The translations under genes and the position numbers were made by a program. Of a DNA stretch of 64,000 nucleotides, positions 27,247 through 37,835 are shown in pieces. Numbering within the stretch: position 1 is the first letter of the stretch; each line of letters begins with the position of its first letter. This stretch comes from CALBPI01 sp039821605. GTDB lineage: Bacteria > Pseudomonadota > Gammaproteobacteria > Steroidobacterales > Woeseiaceae. The stretch spans positions 310,001 through 374,000 of the forward strand of contig JBCBNV010000002.1 of the NCBI GenBank assembly GCA_039821605.1, read 5' to 3'. The notes below the pieces were generated by a model. That model did no database searches. It worked only from the letters and a program-made list of their open reading frames with translations, and was not told where the DNA came from.

Positions 27247-29274
27247 ATGCCCACGAGCAACAAGACCGAAGCGGCCGCCAAGCGCCGCCGGCTGGCGAAT
27301 GCGATACGCGCACTGTCCATGGACGCCGTGCAGGCCGCCAATTCCGGCCATCCGGGCGCGCCCATGGGCATGGCGGACATCGCCGAGGTGCTCTGGAACG
27401 ACCACCTGAAGCACAATCCCGCCAACCCGGCCTGGTGGGACCGCGACCGCTTCGTGCTCTCGAACGGCCACGGCTCGATGCTGCTTTATTCGCTGCTGCA
27501 CCTGTCGGGCTACCCGCTCACGATCGACGACCTGCGCGATTTCCGACAGCTCGGTGCGCACACCGCGGGCCATCCTGAGCGCGATCTCGACATCGGTATC
27601 GAGACCACGACGGGCCCGCTGGGCCAGGGCATCACCAATGCCGTGGGCATGGCCATCGCGGAGCGACATCTCGCCGCCACCTTCAACCGCCCGGGTTTCG
27701 ACATCATCGACCACCACACGTGGGTGTTCACGGGTGACGGTTGCCTCATGGAAGGCATCTCGCACGAGGCCTGCTCGCTGGCGGGGACGCTCAAGTTGGG
27801 CAAGCTCATCGCCGTCTACGATGACAACGGCATCTCCATCGACGGCGACGTCAAAGGCTGGTTTACGGACGACACGGCCGCGCGATTCCGCGCCTACGGC
27901 TGGCAGGTCATCGAAGGCGTCGATGGTCACGATGCCGTCGCCATCGCCAAGGCCATCAAGTCTGCCAAGGCCGAGACTGGCAAGCCCACGCTCATCGCCT
28001 GTCGCACGGTGATTGGCTTCGGCGCCCCGAACAAGCAGGGCACGGCGGCCACGCATGGTGCGCCGCTCGGGGACGACGAAATTGCGGCGACGCGCAACGC
28101 CCTGGGTTGGTCGCACGCGCCGTTCGAGATTCCCGACGACATCTATGCGGACTGGGACGCGCGCCCGCGTGGTGGCAGCGCCGAGTCTGACTGGAAGCAG
28201 CGGTTCGCGTCCTACGCCAAGGCGCACCCCGAACTCGCGGCCGAGCTCACGCGCCGCATGAACGGTGAGTTGCCTGACGGCTGGAACCGGACCGTGGATG
28301 CGGCGATCGCCCAGACCGTGGAGGCCGGCGAGACCATGGCCACGCGCAAGGCGTCGCTGGGCGCCCTCGAGCACCTGGCCAGTGCCTTGCCCGAGCTTAT
28401 CGGCGGCTCGGCTGACCTCACGGGCTCGAACTGCACGCTGCACTCGGGCTCGACGGTGTTCAGCGCCGGGGATCCGGCGGGCAACTATGTGAACTATGGC
28501 GTGCGCGAGTTTGCGATGACCGCCATTGGCAACGGCCTCGCGCTGCACGGCGGCGTCGTGCCTTACTCGGGCACCTTTCTCGTGTTCTCCGATTACGCAC
28601 GCAACGCCGTGCGACTCGCGGCACTCATGCGAGCGCAGAATATCCTCGTCTACACGCATGACTCGATCGGTCTGGGTGAAGACGGCCCGACGCACCAGCC
28701 CGTGGAGCACACGGCAAGCCTCCGGCTCATGCCCAATTTGACGTTGTGGCGCCCCGCGGACACCGTGGAAACGCTCGTGGCCTGGGTGGACGCTATCGAG
28801 CGTCGCACTGGACCCACGGCGCTCGTGCTGACCCGTCAGGGTCTGCCGTTCGTCGAGCGTTCGCCCGAACAGGTTGCAGCCATTCGGCGCGGCGGCTACG
28901 TGCTGCGCGAGACGGAGGGTGCGCCCGACATCGTGCTCATCGGTACGGGATCCGAGCTTGCCGTTGTGCAGGGTGCCGCGGACGCGCTGGCGGCTTCGGG
29001 TGTTGCTGTCCGGGTTGTGTCGATCCCGTGCACGGAAGCATTTGATGCGCAAACCGACGCCTATCGGCGTGGCGTGCTGGGCCCGGCTGGAACCCCGCGA
29101 CTGGCCGTCGAGGCCGGCGCGACGGGCGGTTGGTGGCGCTACGTGGGCGATCGCGGCGGGGTCGTTGGCCTCGACCGCTTTGGCGAGTCCGCGCCGGCGG
29201 GTAAGCTGTTCGAAAAATACGGCTTCACGGCGGACGCCGTGGCGGCCCGGGCGCGCGCGCTGCTGGACGACTGA
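27247..29274 (+). CDS. tkt: Transketolase
   Basis: A 675-residue thiamine diphosphate enzyme moving two-carbon ketol units in the pentose phosphate pathway. ANSGHPGAPMGMADI is the N-terminal substrate/TPP segment. The TPP-Mg motif starts GDGCLMEGISHEA, and EDGPTHQP lies in the pyrimidine domain. I start at the ATG of MPTSNKTEAAAK, dropping an upstream in-frame extension. It heads a tkt-gap-pgk-pyk cluster with gaps of 47, 37 and 62 bases, a common proteobacterial order. Confidence 0.97.
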   Translation: MPTSNKTEAAAKRRRLANAIRALSMDAVQAANSGHPGAPMGMADIAEVLWNDHLKHNPANPAWWDRDRFVLSNGHGSMLLYSLLHLSGYPLTIDDLRDFRQLGAHTAGHPERDLDIGIETTTGPLGQGITNAVGMAIAERHLAATFNRPGFDIIDHHTWVFTGDGCLMEGISHEACSLAGTLKLGKLIAVYDDNGISIDGDVKGWFTDDTAARFRAYGWQVIEGVDGHDAVAIAKAIKSAKAETGKPTLIACRTVIGFGAPNKQGTAATHGAPLGDDEIAATRNALGWSHAPFEIPDDIYADWDARPRGGSAESDWKQRFASYAKAHPELAAELTRRMNGELPDGWNRTVDAAIAQTVEAGETMATRKASLGALEHLASALPELIGGSADLTGSNCTLHSGSTVFSAGDPAGNYVNYGVREFAMTAIGNGLALHGGVVPYSGTFLVFSDYARNAVRLAALMRAQNILVYTHDSIGLGEDGPTHQPVEHTASLRLMPNLTLWRPADTVETLVAWVDAIERRTGPTALVLTRQGLPFVERSPEQVAAIRRGGYVLRETEGAPDIVLIGTGSELAVVQGAADALAASGVAVRVVSIPCTEAFDAQTDAYRRGVLGPAGTPRLAVEAGATGGWWRYVGDRGGVVGLDRFGESAPAGKLFEKYGFTADAVAARARALLDD

Positions 29275-29321
29275 GCGCGCCCACTGGGACAACGAAAACA
29301 TCTGGACGGAGTAAACAATCG

Positions 29322-30338
29322 ATGACCATTAAAGTCGGCATCAATGGCTATGGCCGCATCGGCCGCAACGTGCTCAGAGCGATCTACGAGAGCAACCGCC
29401 GCAGCGAACTGCAGGTGGTGGGCGTCAACGACCTGGGCGACGCTGAGACCAATGCTTACCTGACCCGCTTCGATACGGCCCACGGCAAGTTCCCGGGCGA
29501 CGTGTCGGTTGATGGCAACCACATGGTCGTCAATGGTGACCGCATCCGTGTCATGGCCGAACGCGACCCGGCCAAGCTGCCCTGGGGCGAGCTGGGCGTC
29601 GACGTGGTCATGGAGTGCACAGGCATTTTCCGGACCAAGGAAAAGGCGATGGGTCACATCGAGGCGGGCGCGAAGAAGGTTGTCGTCTCGGCACCGTCAG
29701 GCACGAACGTGGACGCAACGATCGTCTACGGCGTCAACCACGACACGCTGAGTGCCGATGACATGGTGATTTCCAATGCCTCTTGCACGACCAACTGCCT
29801 GGCACCGCTGGTCAAGCCGCTCAACGACGCGATCGGTGTCGAGCACGGCATCATGACGACGATCCACGCCTATACCAACGACCAGGTGCTCACTGACGTC
29901 TACCATTCGGACCTGCGTCGCGCGCGTTCGGCCACGATGTCGATGATCCCGACAAAGACGGGCGCGGCTGCGGCCGTGGGCCTCGTCCTGCCCGAGCTTG
30001 CGGGCAAGCTCGACGGCTTCGCGGTGCGGGTGCCGACGATCAACGTCTCCATGGTGGACCTGTCATTCGTCGCCAAGCGTGAAACGAACATCGACGAGAT
30101 CAACGACGTTCTGCGCGCAGCCAGCGAAGGCCCGCTCAAGGGCATCCTGGCCTACAGCGACGGCCCCCTCGTATCGATCGATTTCAACCATGACCCGGCG
30201 TCGTCGACCTACGACGCGACGCTCACGAAGGTCATGGAAGGCACGCTTGTGAAAGTCTGCGCCTGGTACGACAACGAGTGGGGCTTCTCAAACCGCATGC
30301 TGGACACGGCGCAGGCGCTGATCCGGGCCGCGGGCTAA
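29322..30338 (+). CDS. gap: Type I glyceraldehyde-3-phosphate dehydrogenase
   Basis: A 338-residue dehydrogenase. The NAD-binding motif GINGYGRIGRN is at the N-terminus, the catalytic ASCTTNCLAP holds the nucleophilic Cys, and the C-terminal WYDNEWGFSNR is intact. NDLGDAETNAYL favours ordinary GAPDH; the erythrose-4-phosphate dehydrogenase (Epd) paralogue is the alternative, since epd also neighbours tkt and pgk in some gammaproteobacteria. A ribosome site, GGACGGAG, lies upstream of the ATG. It is the second gene of the carbon cluster. Confidence 0.94.
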   Translation: MTIKVGINGYGRIGRNVLRAIYESNRRSELQVVGVNDLGDAETNAYLTRFDTAHGKFPGDVSVDGNHMVVNGDRIRVMAERDPAKLPWGELGVDVVMECTGIFRTKEKAMGHIEAGAKKVVVSAPSGTNVDATIVYGVNHDTLSADDMVISNASCTTNCLAPLVKPLNDAIGVEHGIMTTIHAYTNDQVLTDVYHSDLRRARSATMSMIPTKTGAAAAVGLVLPELAGKLDGFAVRVPTINVSMVDLSFVAKRETNIDEINDVLRAASEGPLKGILAYSDGPLVSIDFNHDPASSTYDATLTKVMEGTLVKVCAWYDNEWGFSNRMLDTAQALIRAAG

Positions 30339-30375
30339 GTGCCCGAGTGGGTCGGCGTACCCCGGGGCGAATGGC

Positions 30376-31536
30376 ATGGCTGACTTTCTGAGCCTCGACG
30401 CGGTCGATATCGCGGGCAAGCGCGTGCTTGTCCGCGAGGATCTCAATGTGCCGCTCGAGAACGGGCGGATCACATCCGATACGCGGATCCGCGCCGCAGT
30501 GCCGACACTTGAGCAGGCGCTCGAGCGCGGCGCTGCCGTCATCGTCATGTCGCACCTGGGACGGCCCACTGAGGGCGAATACGACCCGGCCGCATCGCTG
30601 GCGCCCGTAGCGGCGCGTCTGGCGGAACTGCTGGGTCGGCCGGTGCCGTTGGTCACCGACTGGCTCGACGGCGTCGACGTGGCCACCGGCGAGATCGTGC
30701 TTGCCGAGAATGTCCGCTTTAATGTGGGCGAGAAGGCTGGCGATGCAGCGCTATCCAAGCGCATGGCTGCACTGGCCGACGTGTTTGTCATGGACGCCTT
30801 CGGCACGGCGCACCGCGCTCAGGCCAGTACGAGCGGTGTGGCGGCATTCGCACCCGTCGCTTGTGCCGGCCCGTTGCTCGCGCGCGAACTCGATGCGCTG
30901 GGTCGCGTTATGCAGGATCCCGCGAGACCATTCGTGGCCATCATCGGTGGCTCCAAGGTATCGACGAAGCTGTCTGTGCTCGAAGCACTCAGCGACAAGG
31001 TCGATCAGCTCATCGTGGGTGGCGGCATCGCCAATACCTGTCTCGCGGCCGCGGGCCTGCCCATCGGCAAGTCGCTGGCCGAGCACGACATGCTGGACAC
31101 GGCGCGTCGGCTCATGGATCGGGCTCAGATCCCGTTACCCACGGACGTCACTGTCGGCAGTGCGTTTTCGGCCGACGCCGAGGCGCGTGTCATTGCCGCG
31201 GATGCCGTCGGTGAAGACGACCTGATCCTCGATATCGGGCCCGAAACAGCGGCGCGCTACGCAGACCTCATCGCAGACGCGGGCACGGTGATCTGGAACG
31301 GTCCCGTGGGCGTTTTCGAGTTCGACCAGTTCGGTGCCGGAACGGCGGCCATGGCGCGCGCCATTGCCGACAGCGCAGCGTTTTCGGTTGCGGGCGGCGG
31401 GGACACGCTGGCCGCCATCGAGAAGTACGCAGTGGCTGACGGGATCAGCTACATTTCGACGGGCGGTGGCGCCTTCCTGGAATTTGTTGAGGGCAAGACA
31501 CTGCCCGCGGTCGCGGCGCTCGCGCGTCACGGCTGA
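30376..31536 (+). CDS. pgk: Phosphoglycerate kinase
   Basis: A 386-residue monomeric kinase of standard bacterial length, making ATP from 1,3-bisphosphoglycerate. RVLVREDLNVPLENG and MSHLGRPTEG are in the N-terminal sugar-phosphate domain, FVAIIGGSKVSTKL starts the nucleotide domain, and the C-terminal SVAGGGDTLAAI and STGGGAFLEF loops are intact. It lies between gap and pyk. The G+C-rich palindrome at 31540-31558 downstream has no T-run and is not called as a terminator. Confidence 0.97.
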   Translation: MADFLSLDAVDIAGKRVLVREDLNVPLENGRITSDTRIRAAVPTLEQALERGAAVIVMSHLGRPTEGEYDPAASLAPVAARLAELLGRPVPLVTDWLDGVDVATGEIVLAENVRFNVGEKAGDAALSKRMAALADVFVMDAFGTAHRAQASTSGVAAFAPVACAGPLLARELDALGRVMQDPARPFVAIIGGSKVSTKLSVLEALSDKVDQLIVGGGIANTCLAAAGLPIGKSLAEHDMLDTARRLMDRAQIPLPTDVTVGSAFSADAEARVIAADAVGEDDLILDIGPETAARYADLIADAGTVIWNGPVGVFEFDQFGAGTAAMARAIADSAAFSVAGGGDTLAAIEKYAVADGISYISTGGGAFLEFVEGKTLPAVAALARHG

Positions 31537-31598
31537 GACCGGCGCCGCCGGCGCCGGAACACCCTGAATGCCGCGCACCGCGCGGGAGGTAAGCTGTA

Positions 31599-33077
31599 AT
31601 GGCTGGCAAGGTAGCGCTTCGACGCACCAAGATCATCGCAACGCTGGGCCCCGCTACCGACGATGACGCCGTGCTGCGGCGCATGATCGAAAACGGGCTT
31701 GACGTGGCGCGTCTCAATTTTTCCCACGGCAGTGGCGAGATTCTCGAGCAACGCAGCGGGCAGGTGGCGCGCCTCGCGGCCGAGCTGGGGCGCACGGTGG
31801 CCATTCTCGGTGACCTGCAGGGCCCCAAGATTCGTATCGGCGGCTTCACCGACGGCAAGGTCACGCTCCAGGAAGGGGACAGCTTTCTGCTCGACCCCGA
31901 CATGGACAAGAAGGCGGGCACGGCCGAAGGCGTGTCGATCGCCTACAAGACGCTGGCCGAAGACGTCGAGCCTGGCGACATCTTGCTGCTCGACGACGGC
32001 CAGATTGCGCTGACCGTTGCCGGCATTGATGGCAAGCGGGTCTCGACCACGGTCCTGACGGGCGGCGTGCTCTCGAACAAGAAGGGCATCAACCTCAAGG
32101 GTGGCGGCTTGTCGGCACCGGCGCTGACGCGCAAGGACGAGGCCGACATCCAGACTGCCGCGGACCTCAACTTCGACTACCTGGCCGTGAGCTTCGTGCG
32201 CAGCGCGACCGACATTCGCCAGGCGCGCGCGCTGTTCGAGTCCGCGGGCGGCCACGGCCGCATCGTGGCCAAAATCGAACGTACTGAGGCGATCGATAAC
32301 ATCGAGAGCATTATCGAAGCCTCGGACGCCATCATGGTGGCGCGCGGCGATCTGGGCGTCGAGATGGGCTACGCGGGCCTGACCGGGCTGCAAAAACGCA
32401 TCATTCGCAGCACGCGCTACGGCAACAAGATCGCGATCACGGCGACGCAGATGATGGAGTCGATGATTGCGAGCCCATTGCCCACGCGCGCCGAGGTATC
32501 GGACGTCGCCAACGCCGTCATGGACGGCACCGACGCGGTCATGCTGTCGGCCGAGACGGCCGTCGGCAAGCACCCGGCGACGGTCATCGAGGCCATGGCC
32601 GAGGTGTGCCTGGGCGCCGAAAAATACCAGACCCACCGCTACCGCGCGTCGCACCGCATGGACGACACGTTCCAGCACGTCGACGAAGCCATCGCCATGG
32701 CCACGATGTACACGGCCAACCACCTCGATGTGCGCGCCATCATTGCGCTCACGGAGTCGGGCACGACCACACAGTGGATGTCGCGCATTCGCTCCGACAT
32801 CCCGATCTTTGCGTTCACGCGCAACGAGCGCACGAGCCGTCGTGTTACCTTGTACCGCGGCGTGTATCCCGTCGCTTTCGACATCACGCAGACCAATTCG
32901 GTGCGCGTCTACAACGACGTTTGCGCCTTGCTCTTCGAGCTCGGTCTCGTTGATCCGGGCGACCGGGTCATCTTCACAAAGGGCGACCTGAGTGGTGTGG
33001 CGGGCGGCACCAACGCGATGAAGATCATCAGCGTGCCCGACGCCGAAATCATGCAGGGCGCACGCGCCGCCGATTGA
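31599..33077 (+). CDS. pyk: Pyruvate kinase
   Basis: A 492-residue enzyme converting phosphoenolpyruvate and ADP to pyruvate and ATP. TKIIATLGPATDD opens the barrel, RLNFSHGS carries the substrate Arg and Asn, the signature VAKIERTEAIDN holds the catalytic Lys, and MVARGDLGVEM and TQMMESMI complete the site. In many relatives fba follows; here the next gene is a MoxR ATPase whose ATG starts 20 bases after the pyk stop. Confidence 0.97.
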   Translation: MAGKVALRRTKIIATLGPATDDDAVLRRMIENGLDVARLNFSHGSGEILEQRSGQVARLAAELGRTVAILGDLQGPKIRIGGFTDGKVTLQEGDSFLLDPDMDKKAGTAEGVSIAYKTLAEDVEPGDILLLDDGQIALTVAGIDGKRVSTTVLTGGVLSNKKGINLKGGGLSAPALTRKDEADIQTAADLNFDYLAVSFVRSATDIRQARALFESAGGHGRIVAKIERTEAIDNIESIIEASDAIMVARGDLGVEMGYAGLTGLQKRIIRSTRYGNKIAITATQMMESMIASPLPTRAEVSDVANAVMDGTDAVMLSAETAVGKHPATVIEAMAEVCLGAEKYQTHRYRASHRMDDTFQHVDEAIAMATMYTANHLDVRAIIALTESGTTTQWMSRIRSDIPIFAFTRNERTSRRVTLYRGVYPVAFDITQTNSVRVYNDVCALLFELGLVDPGDRVIFTKGDLSGVAGGTNAMKIISVPDAEIMQGARAAD

Positions 33078-33097
33078 ACCAGCAGGACAGCACAGGT

Positions 33098-33952
<855 letters not shown>

Positions 33953-33964
33953 CGCGGGGCCACC

Positions 33965-35143
33965 ATGCTGACGCGCTTCTTCTACATGCTGCGCGAGGGC
34001 GGCATGAGGACTTCGGTCACCGAGCTGCTCACGCTGCTTGGCGCCATGAAGCAGGGGCTTGCGGGCACGAGCGTCGACGACTTCTACTACCTGTCACGGT
34101 CCTGCCTCGTTAAGGACGAGACCCAGTTCGACCGTTACGACAAGATCTTCGCCGCGCACTTCCGCGGCATTGAGGACGCTTTCCGCAGCCTGATCGCGGA
34201 CGTGCCAGAGGACTGGATCCGGCAGCTCGGCACGCTCGACCTGACCGACGAGGAGCGCGCGGAAATCGAATCACTGGGTGGTTTTGACGAAATCATGAAG
34301 GCGCTCGAGGAGCGTCTCGCAGAACAGGACGAGCGCCACGAGGGTGGCAACAAGTGGATCGGCACCGCGGGCACGTCCCCGTTCGGTGTCGGCGGCTTCA
34401 ACCCCGAAGGTGTGCGCATCGGCAAGCAGCAGGGTGGTGGCAGCCGGCGTGGCGTCAAGGTCTGGGAACAGCGCGAGTACCGCAATCTCGACGATTCCGT
34501 CGAGCTCGGCACACGCAATATCAAGCTCGCGCTGCGCAAGCTGCGGCGCTTCGCGCGCGAGGGTGCCGCGGACCAGCTCGACCTGCCCGACACGATCCGC
34601 AGCACGGCCCGCAATGCGGGATACCTCGACATCAAAATGGTTCCCGAGCGCCACAACGCCATCAAGGTGCTGCTGTGCCTCGACGTCGGCGGCTCGATGG
34701 ACGACCACGTGCGCGTCTGCGAAGAGCTGTTCTCCGCGGCCAGCAGCGAGTTCAAGCACCTCGAGTACTTCTACTTCCACAACTTTGTCTACGAGTCATT
34801 ATGGAAGGACAACCGCCGCCGGCACTCCGAGCGCATCCCGGTGCAGGAGATCGTTCACAAGTACGGGCCCGACTACAAACTCGTGTTTGTCGGTGATGCG
34901 ACGATGAGCCCTTATGAGATTGTCTACCCCGGTGGCAGCGTTGAGCACTGGAACGAGGAACCCGGTGCGGCCTGGATCCAGCGGTTGCTCAACCATTTCC
35001 CGAAATCGATCTGGCTCAACCCCGAGCCCGAGCAACGCTGGCCGCACACGCCGTCGGTGAAGATCACGCGCGAGATCATGGAGGAACGCATGTTTCCGTT
35101 GACCGTGCGCGGCCTCGATGAGGGGATCAAGCGGCTGCGCTGA
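33965..35143 (+). CDS. VWA-domain protein, CoxE-like
   Basis: A 392-residue partner-type protein for MoxR ATPases. The N-terminal helical region (MLTRFFYMLREGGMRTSVTE) and central low-complexity part (100-170) precede a C-terminal von Willebrand A domain starting near residue 234. Its MIDAS motif reads DVGGSM (Asp240): the first Ser of DxSxS is Gly, a change seen in the CoxE group, so metal binding may be weak. No signal peptide. The tight spacing with MoxR supports a MoxR-VWA pair; the client is unknown. Confidence 0.9.
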   Translation: MLTRFFYMLREGGMRTSVTELLTLLGAMKQGLAGTSVDDFYYLSRSCLVKDETQFDRYDKIFAAHFRGIEDAFRSLIADVPEDWIRQLGTLDLTDEERAEIESLGGFDEIMKALEERLAEQDERHEGGNKWIGTAGTSPFGVGGFNPEGVRIGKQQGGGSRRGVKVWEQREYRNLDDSVELGTRNIKLALRKLRRFAREGAADQLDLPDTIRSTARNAGYLDIKMVPERHNAIKVLLCLDVGGSMDDHVRVCEELFSAASSEFKHLEYFYFHNFVYESLWKDNRRRHSERIPVQEIVHKYGPDYKLVFVGDATMSPYEIVYPGGSVEHWNEEPGAAWIQRLLNHFPKSIWLNPEPEQRWPHTPSVKITREIMEERMFPLTVRGLDEGIKRLR

Positions 35144-35162
35144 GCGCCGCGGTCCGGGAGTC

Positions 35163-36404
35163 ATGGCAAACGCCTCGGAAGCACCGCAACAGCTGGCGCT
35201 CGTGCTGCCCGGCGGTGGCGCGCGATGCGCCTTCCAGGTTGGCGTACTCAAGGCCGTCTCGGAGCTGTTGCCACCGCGCGCCCGAAACCCGTTTCGCATT
35301 CTGAGCGGGACCTCGGCGGGCGCCATCAACTCTGTCGTGCTGGCGAGCAAGGCCCAGCGCTTCCACTTCGCCGTGCGGGAGCTCGAGCGCGTGTGGGGCA
35401 ACTTTGAGACGGAAATGGTCTACCGCGCCGATGCCATGACCATGCTCAAGACGAGCATGCACTGGTTGGCCGCGATTGTGTTCGGCGGGCTCGGCGTGCG
35501 CAATCCCAGGTCGCTGCTCGACAATGCGCCCCTGCGTGCGCTGCTGGCGCGCAATATCCGCTTCCAGCGGATTCGCGCAAACGTTGAGCGTGGCTTCGTC
35601 GATGCCGTGGCCGTGACGGCCGCGGGTTACAACTCGGCGCGCTCAGTGACCTTTTACGAGGGCGTCGACAGCCTCAAGCCCTGGCGGCGTACGCGCCGGG
35701 TCGGCAAGGCCGAGGACCTCAATCTCGATCACCTCATGGCGAGCATCGCCGTGCCGATGATCTTCCCGCCCGTCGCCATGCACGGCGAGTATTTCGGCGA
35801 CGGCGCCATGCGCCAGGCGACGCCGCTGTCGCCCGCGGTGCACCTGGGGGCCAGCCGCATCCTTGTGGTCGGTGTGCGCGATGAGCTCGCGGACCCCGTG
35901 CGCGACGACGACAGCCGAGAGCCCGAGTATCCGGGCTTTGGACGCATTGCGGGCTACATGCTCGACACTTTGTTTCTCGACGGTTTGTATTCTGACCTCG
36001 AGCGTCTCGCGCGCATCAACCGCATGCTCGAGTCCGTGCCGCCCGAGCGCCGCACGGGCTTTGCGGCGCAGATGAGACCCATCGACACGATGGTCGTCTT
36101 GCCCAGCGTGGACCTGCGCGTGCTCGCCGTGGAATACCTGCGCGAGTTGCCTCTGCCGATCCGGCTCCTGCTGCGCGGCGTCGGCGGCAGCGAGGGTCGC
36201 CTGCTCAGTTTCCTGTTGTTCGAGGCTGGCTACACGCGCGCGCTCATCGATCTGGGCTATGCCGATGCCATGCGCCAGGCCGATCGCCTGCGCGCTTTTG
36301 TCATGGGCGAGGACGTGCCGCCGTTGTCGGGTCCGGAACCCGTTGTCGACGATCTCTCCGGGCGCTTCCACGCGCTCGACCTGGGCGCCATGCCCGGACT
36401 CTAG
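35163..36404 (+). CDS. Patatin-like phospholipase
   Basis: A 413-residue patatin-domain hydrolase. The oxyanion loop PGGGARCAFQVG (GGGAR at 17-21), the nucleophile elbow SGTSAGA (Ser51), and the Asp of FGDGAMRQ (Asp213) form the expected Ser-Asp dyad. The C-terminal 150 residues contain hydrophobic stretches but no clear signal peptide. The ATG of MANASEAPQQ is chosen. It starts 19 bases after the VWA gene, so it is probably the third gene of that unit. Its stop overlaps the convergent mgtE stop in a shared CTAG. Confidence 0.92.
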   Translation: MANASEAPQQLALVLPGGGARCAFQVGVLKAVSELLPPRARNPFRILSGTSAGAINSVVLASKAQRFHFAVRELERVWGNFETEMVYRADAMTMLKTSMHWLAAIVFGGLGVRNPRSLLDNAPLRALLARNIRFQRIRANVERGFVDAVAVTAAGYNSARSVTFYEGVDSLKPWRRTRRVGKAEDLNLDHLMASIAVPMIFPPVAMHGEYFGDGAMRQATPLSPAVHLGASRILVVGVRDELADPVRDDDSREPEYPGFGRIAGYMLDTLFLDGLYSDLERLARINRMLESVPPERRTGFAAQMRPIDTMVVLPSVDLRVLAVEYLRELPLPIRLLLRGVGGSEGRLLSFLLFEAGYTRALIDLGYADAMRQADRLRAFVMGEDVPPLSGPEPVVDDLSGRFHALDLGAMPGL

Positions 36405-37750
36405 AGCAGAAACGCCGCGCCGAGCCCCAGGAAGACGCCGTAGCCGACGACGTCAGTGATCGTCGTCAGGATCACGCCGCCCGCAAGTGCCGGGTCGACA
36501 CGCAGTCGTCCCAGGATGAGCGGGATGGCGTAGCCGCACAGGGCCGCGACAACGAGATTGGCCGCGAGCGCCACGGCGATGAGCAGCCCGATGTCCCAGG
36601 TGCCGAACCACACGGCCGTCACCACGGCCACGAGCGCGGCCCAGAAGAAGCCATTGATGACGCCGACGAGCACCTCGCGGCGCAACACGTAGAGGGCGTT
36701 CGCGGCCTCGATCTGGCCCAGCGCGATGGCGCGCGTGATGATCGTGAGCGTCTGTGTGCCCGCCACGCCGCCCATGCTGGGCACGATGGGCATGAGCACC
36801 GCGAGCAGCACAACCTTGTCGATCGCCGTCTGGAACAGGTCGACGACACTCGCCGCGACGAAGGCCGTCAGCAGGTTGATGCCCAGCCAGAATGCGCGGC
36901 GACGCGAGCTCTGGAACACGGGCGCGAACAGGTCGTGGTCTTCATCGAGACCGGCCGCACCCATAAGCGAGTGCTCTGCCTCTTCGCGGATGACGTCGAT
37001 AACGTCGTCGACGGTGATACGGCCCACGAGCAGGTTGTCGTCGTCGACCACCGCGATCGAGAGCAGGTCGCGATCCTCGAACACACGCGCGACATCGAGC
37101 GCCCCGGTGAGCGCATTGACGCTCACGGCATCAGGTTCAACGAGGTCCTCGATGATCGCATCTGGGTCGGCTACGAGCAGGCTCGTGAGCGCCACGGTGC
37201 CCAGAAAGTGATTGTCGCGATCGACCACGAACAGGAGGTCGGTGCGGTCGGGTAATTCATCGTGGGCGCGCAGGTAGCGCAACACCACTTCGACCGAAAC
37301 ATCGGGGCGCACCGACATGGTGTCGGTGTCCATGAGACCGCCCGCGCTGTCCTCGGGGTAGGCCAGGACTTCGCGCAGCTCTTCACGGTCCTCGCGGTCG
37401 AGCGAGCGCAGCACCTGCTGGGTGATCGCTTCGGGCAGATCGACGACGAGGTCGGCGAGATCGTCGACGGCCATGCCCTCGGTCGCGGCCACAACCTGGT
37501 CGACATCCATCTCGCGGATGAGGCTGTCGCGAACGTCATCCGCGAGTTCGACGAGAACCTCGCCCTCGAAGTCGCGGTCGACGAGTTCCCAGACGACGCG
37601 GCGTTCGGTGTATGGCAGTGATTCAAGCAGGCGGGCGATTTCACCCGGGCGCAGGCCCGCGACCATGCGCCGCGCCGCGCGCATGGTTCCCGAGTCGAGC
37701 GCTTCTCGCAACGCGCCGAGTACGCTTTGTTCGCTTACCGGCTGGTCCAT
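36401..37750 (-). CDS. mgtE: Magnesium transporter MgtE
   Basis: A 449-residue Mg2+ channel. The N-terminal superhelical domain (to about 130), a pair of CBS domains (about 135-255, with TDLLFVVDRDNHFLGTV and the second repeat ending VDDVIDVI), and a C-terminal pore of five helices carrying PIVPSMGGVAGTQTL are all visible. The start is the ATG of MDQPVSEQSV. It follows rapZ by 85 bases on the minus strand, as in Pseudomonas-type neighbourhoods where ptsO would sit between. No Mg riboswitch-sized leader is present. Confidence 0.95.
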   Translation of the reverse strand: MDQPVSEQSVLGALREALDSGTMRAARRMVAGLRPGEIARLLESLPYTERRVVWELVDRDFEGEVLVELADDVRDSLIREMDVDQVVAATEGMAVDDLADLVVDLPEAITQQVLRSLDREDREELREVLAYPEDSAGGLMDTDTMSVRPDVSVEVVLRYLRAHDELPDRTDLLFVVDRDNHFLGTVALTSLLVADPDAIIEDLVEPDAVSVNALTGALDVARVFEDRDLLSIAVVDDDNLLVGRITVDDVIDVIREEAEHSLMGAAGLDEDHDLFAPVFQSSRRRAFWLGINLLTAFVAASVVDLFQTAIDKVVLLAVLMPIVPSMGGVAGTQTLTIITRAIALGQIEAANALYVLRREVLVGVINGFFWAALVAVVTAVWFGTWDIGLLIAVALAANLVVAALCGYAIPLILGRLRVDPALAGGVILTTITDVVGYGVFLGLGAAFLL

Positions 37751-37835
37751 GACACACCGCTGACGCAACGACAGCCGGGCGGCTGTCGCCGGGGAGTGTA
37801 GCGGAGCGCGGTGTTGGCGTCGAAAGCTGCGCGGC

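Noticed and set aside
27055..29301. A 748-codon open frame antisense to transketolase
   Set aside because: It mirrors tkt codon structure in a G+C-rich genome, has Arg/Gly/Val-rich low-complexity content and no recognisable domain.
31540..31558. Terminator after pgk
   Set aside because: The G+C palindrome has no T-run and pyk follows closely, so read-through is expected.
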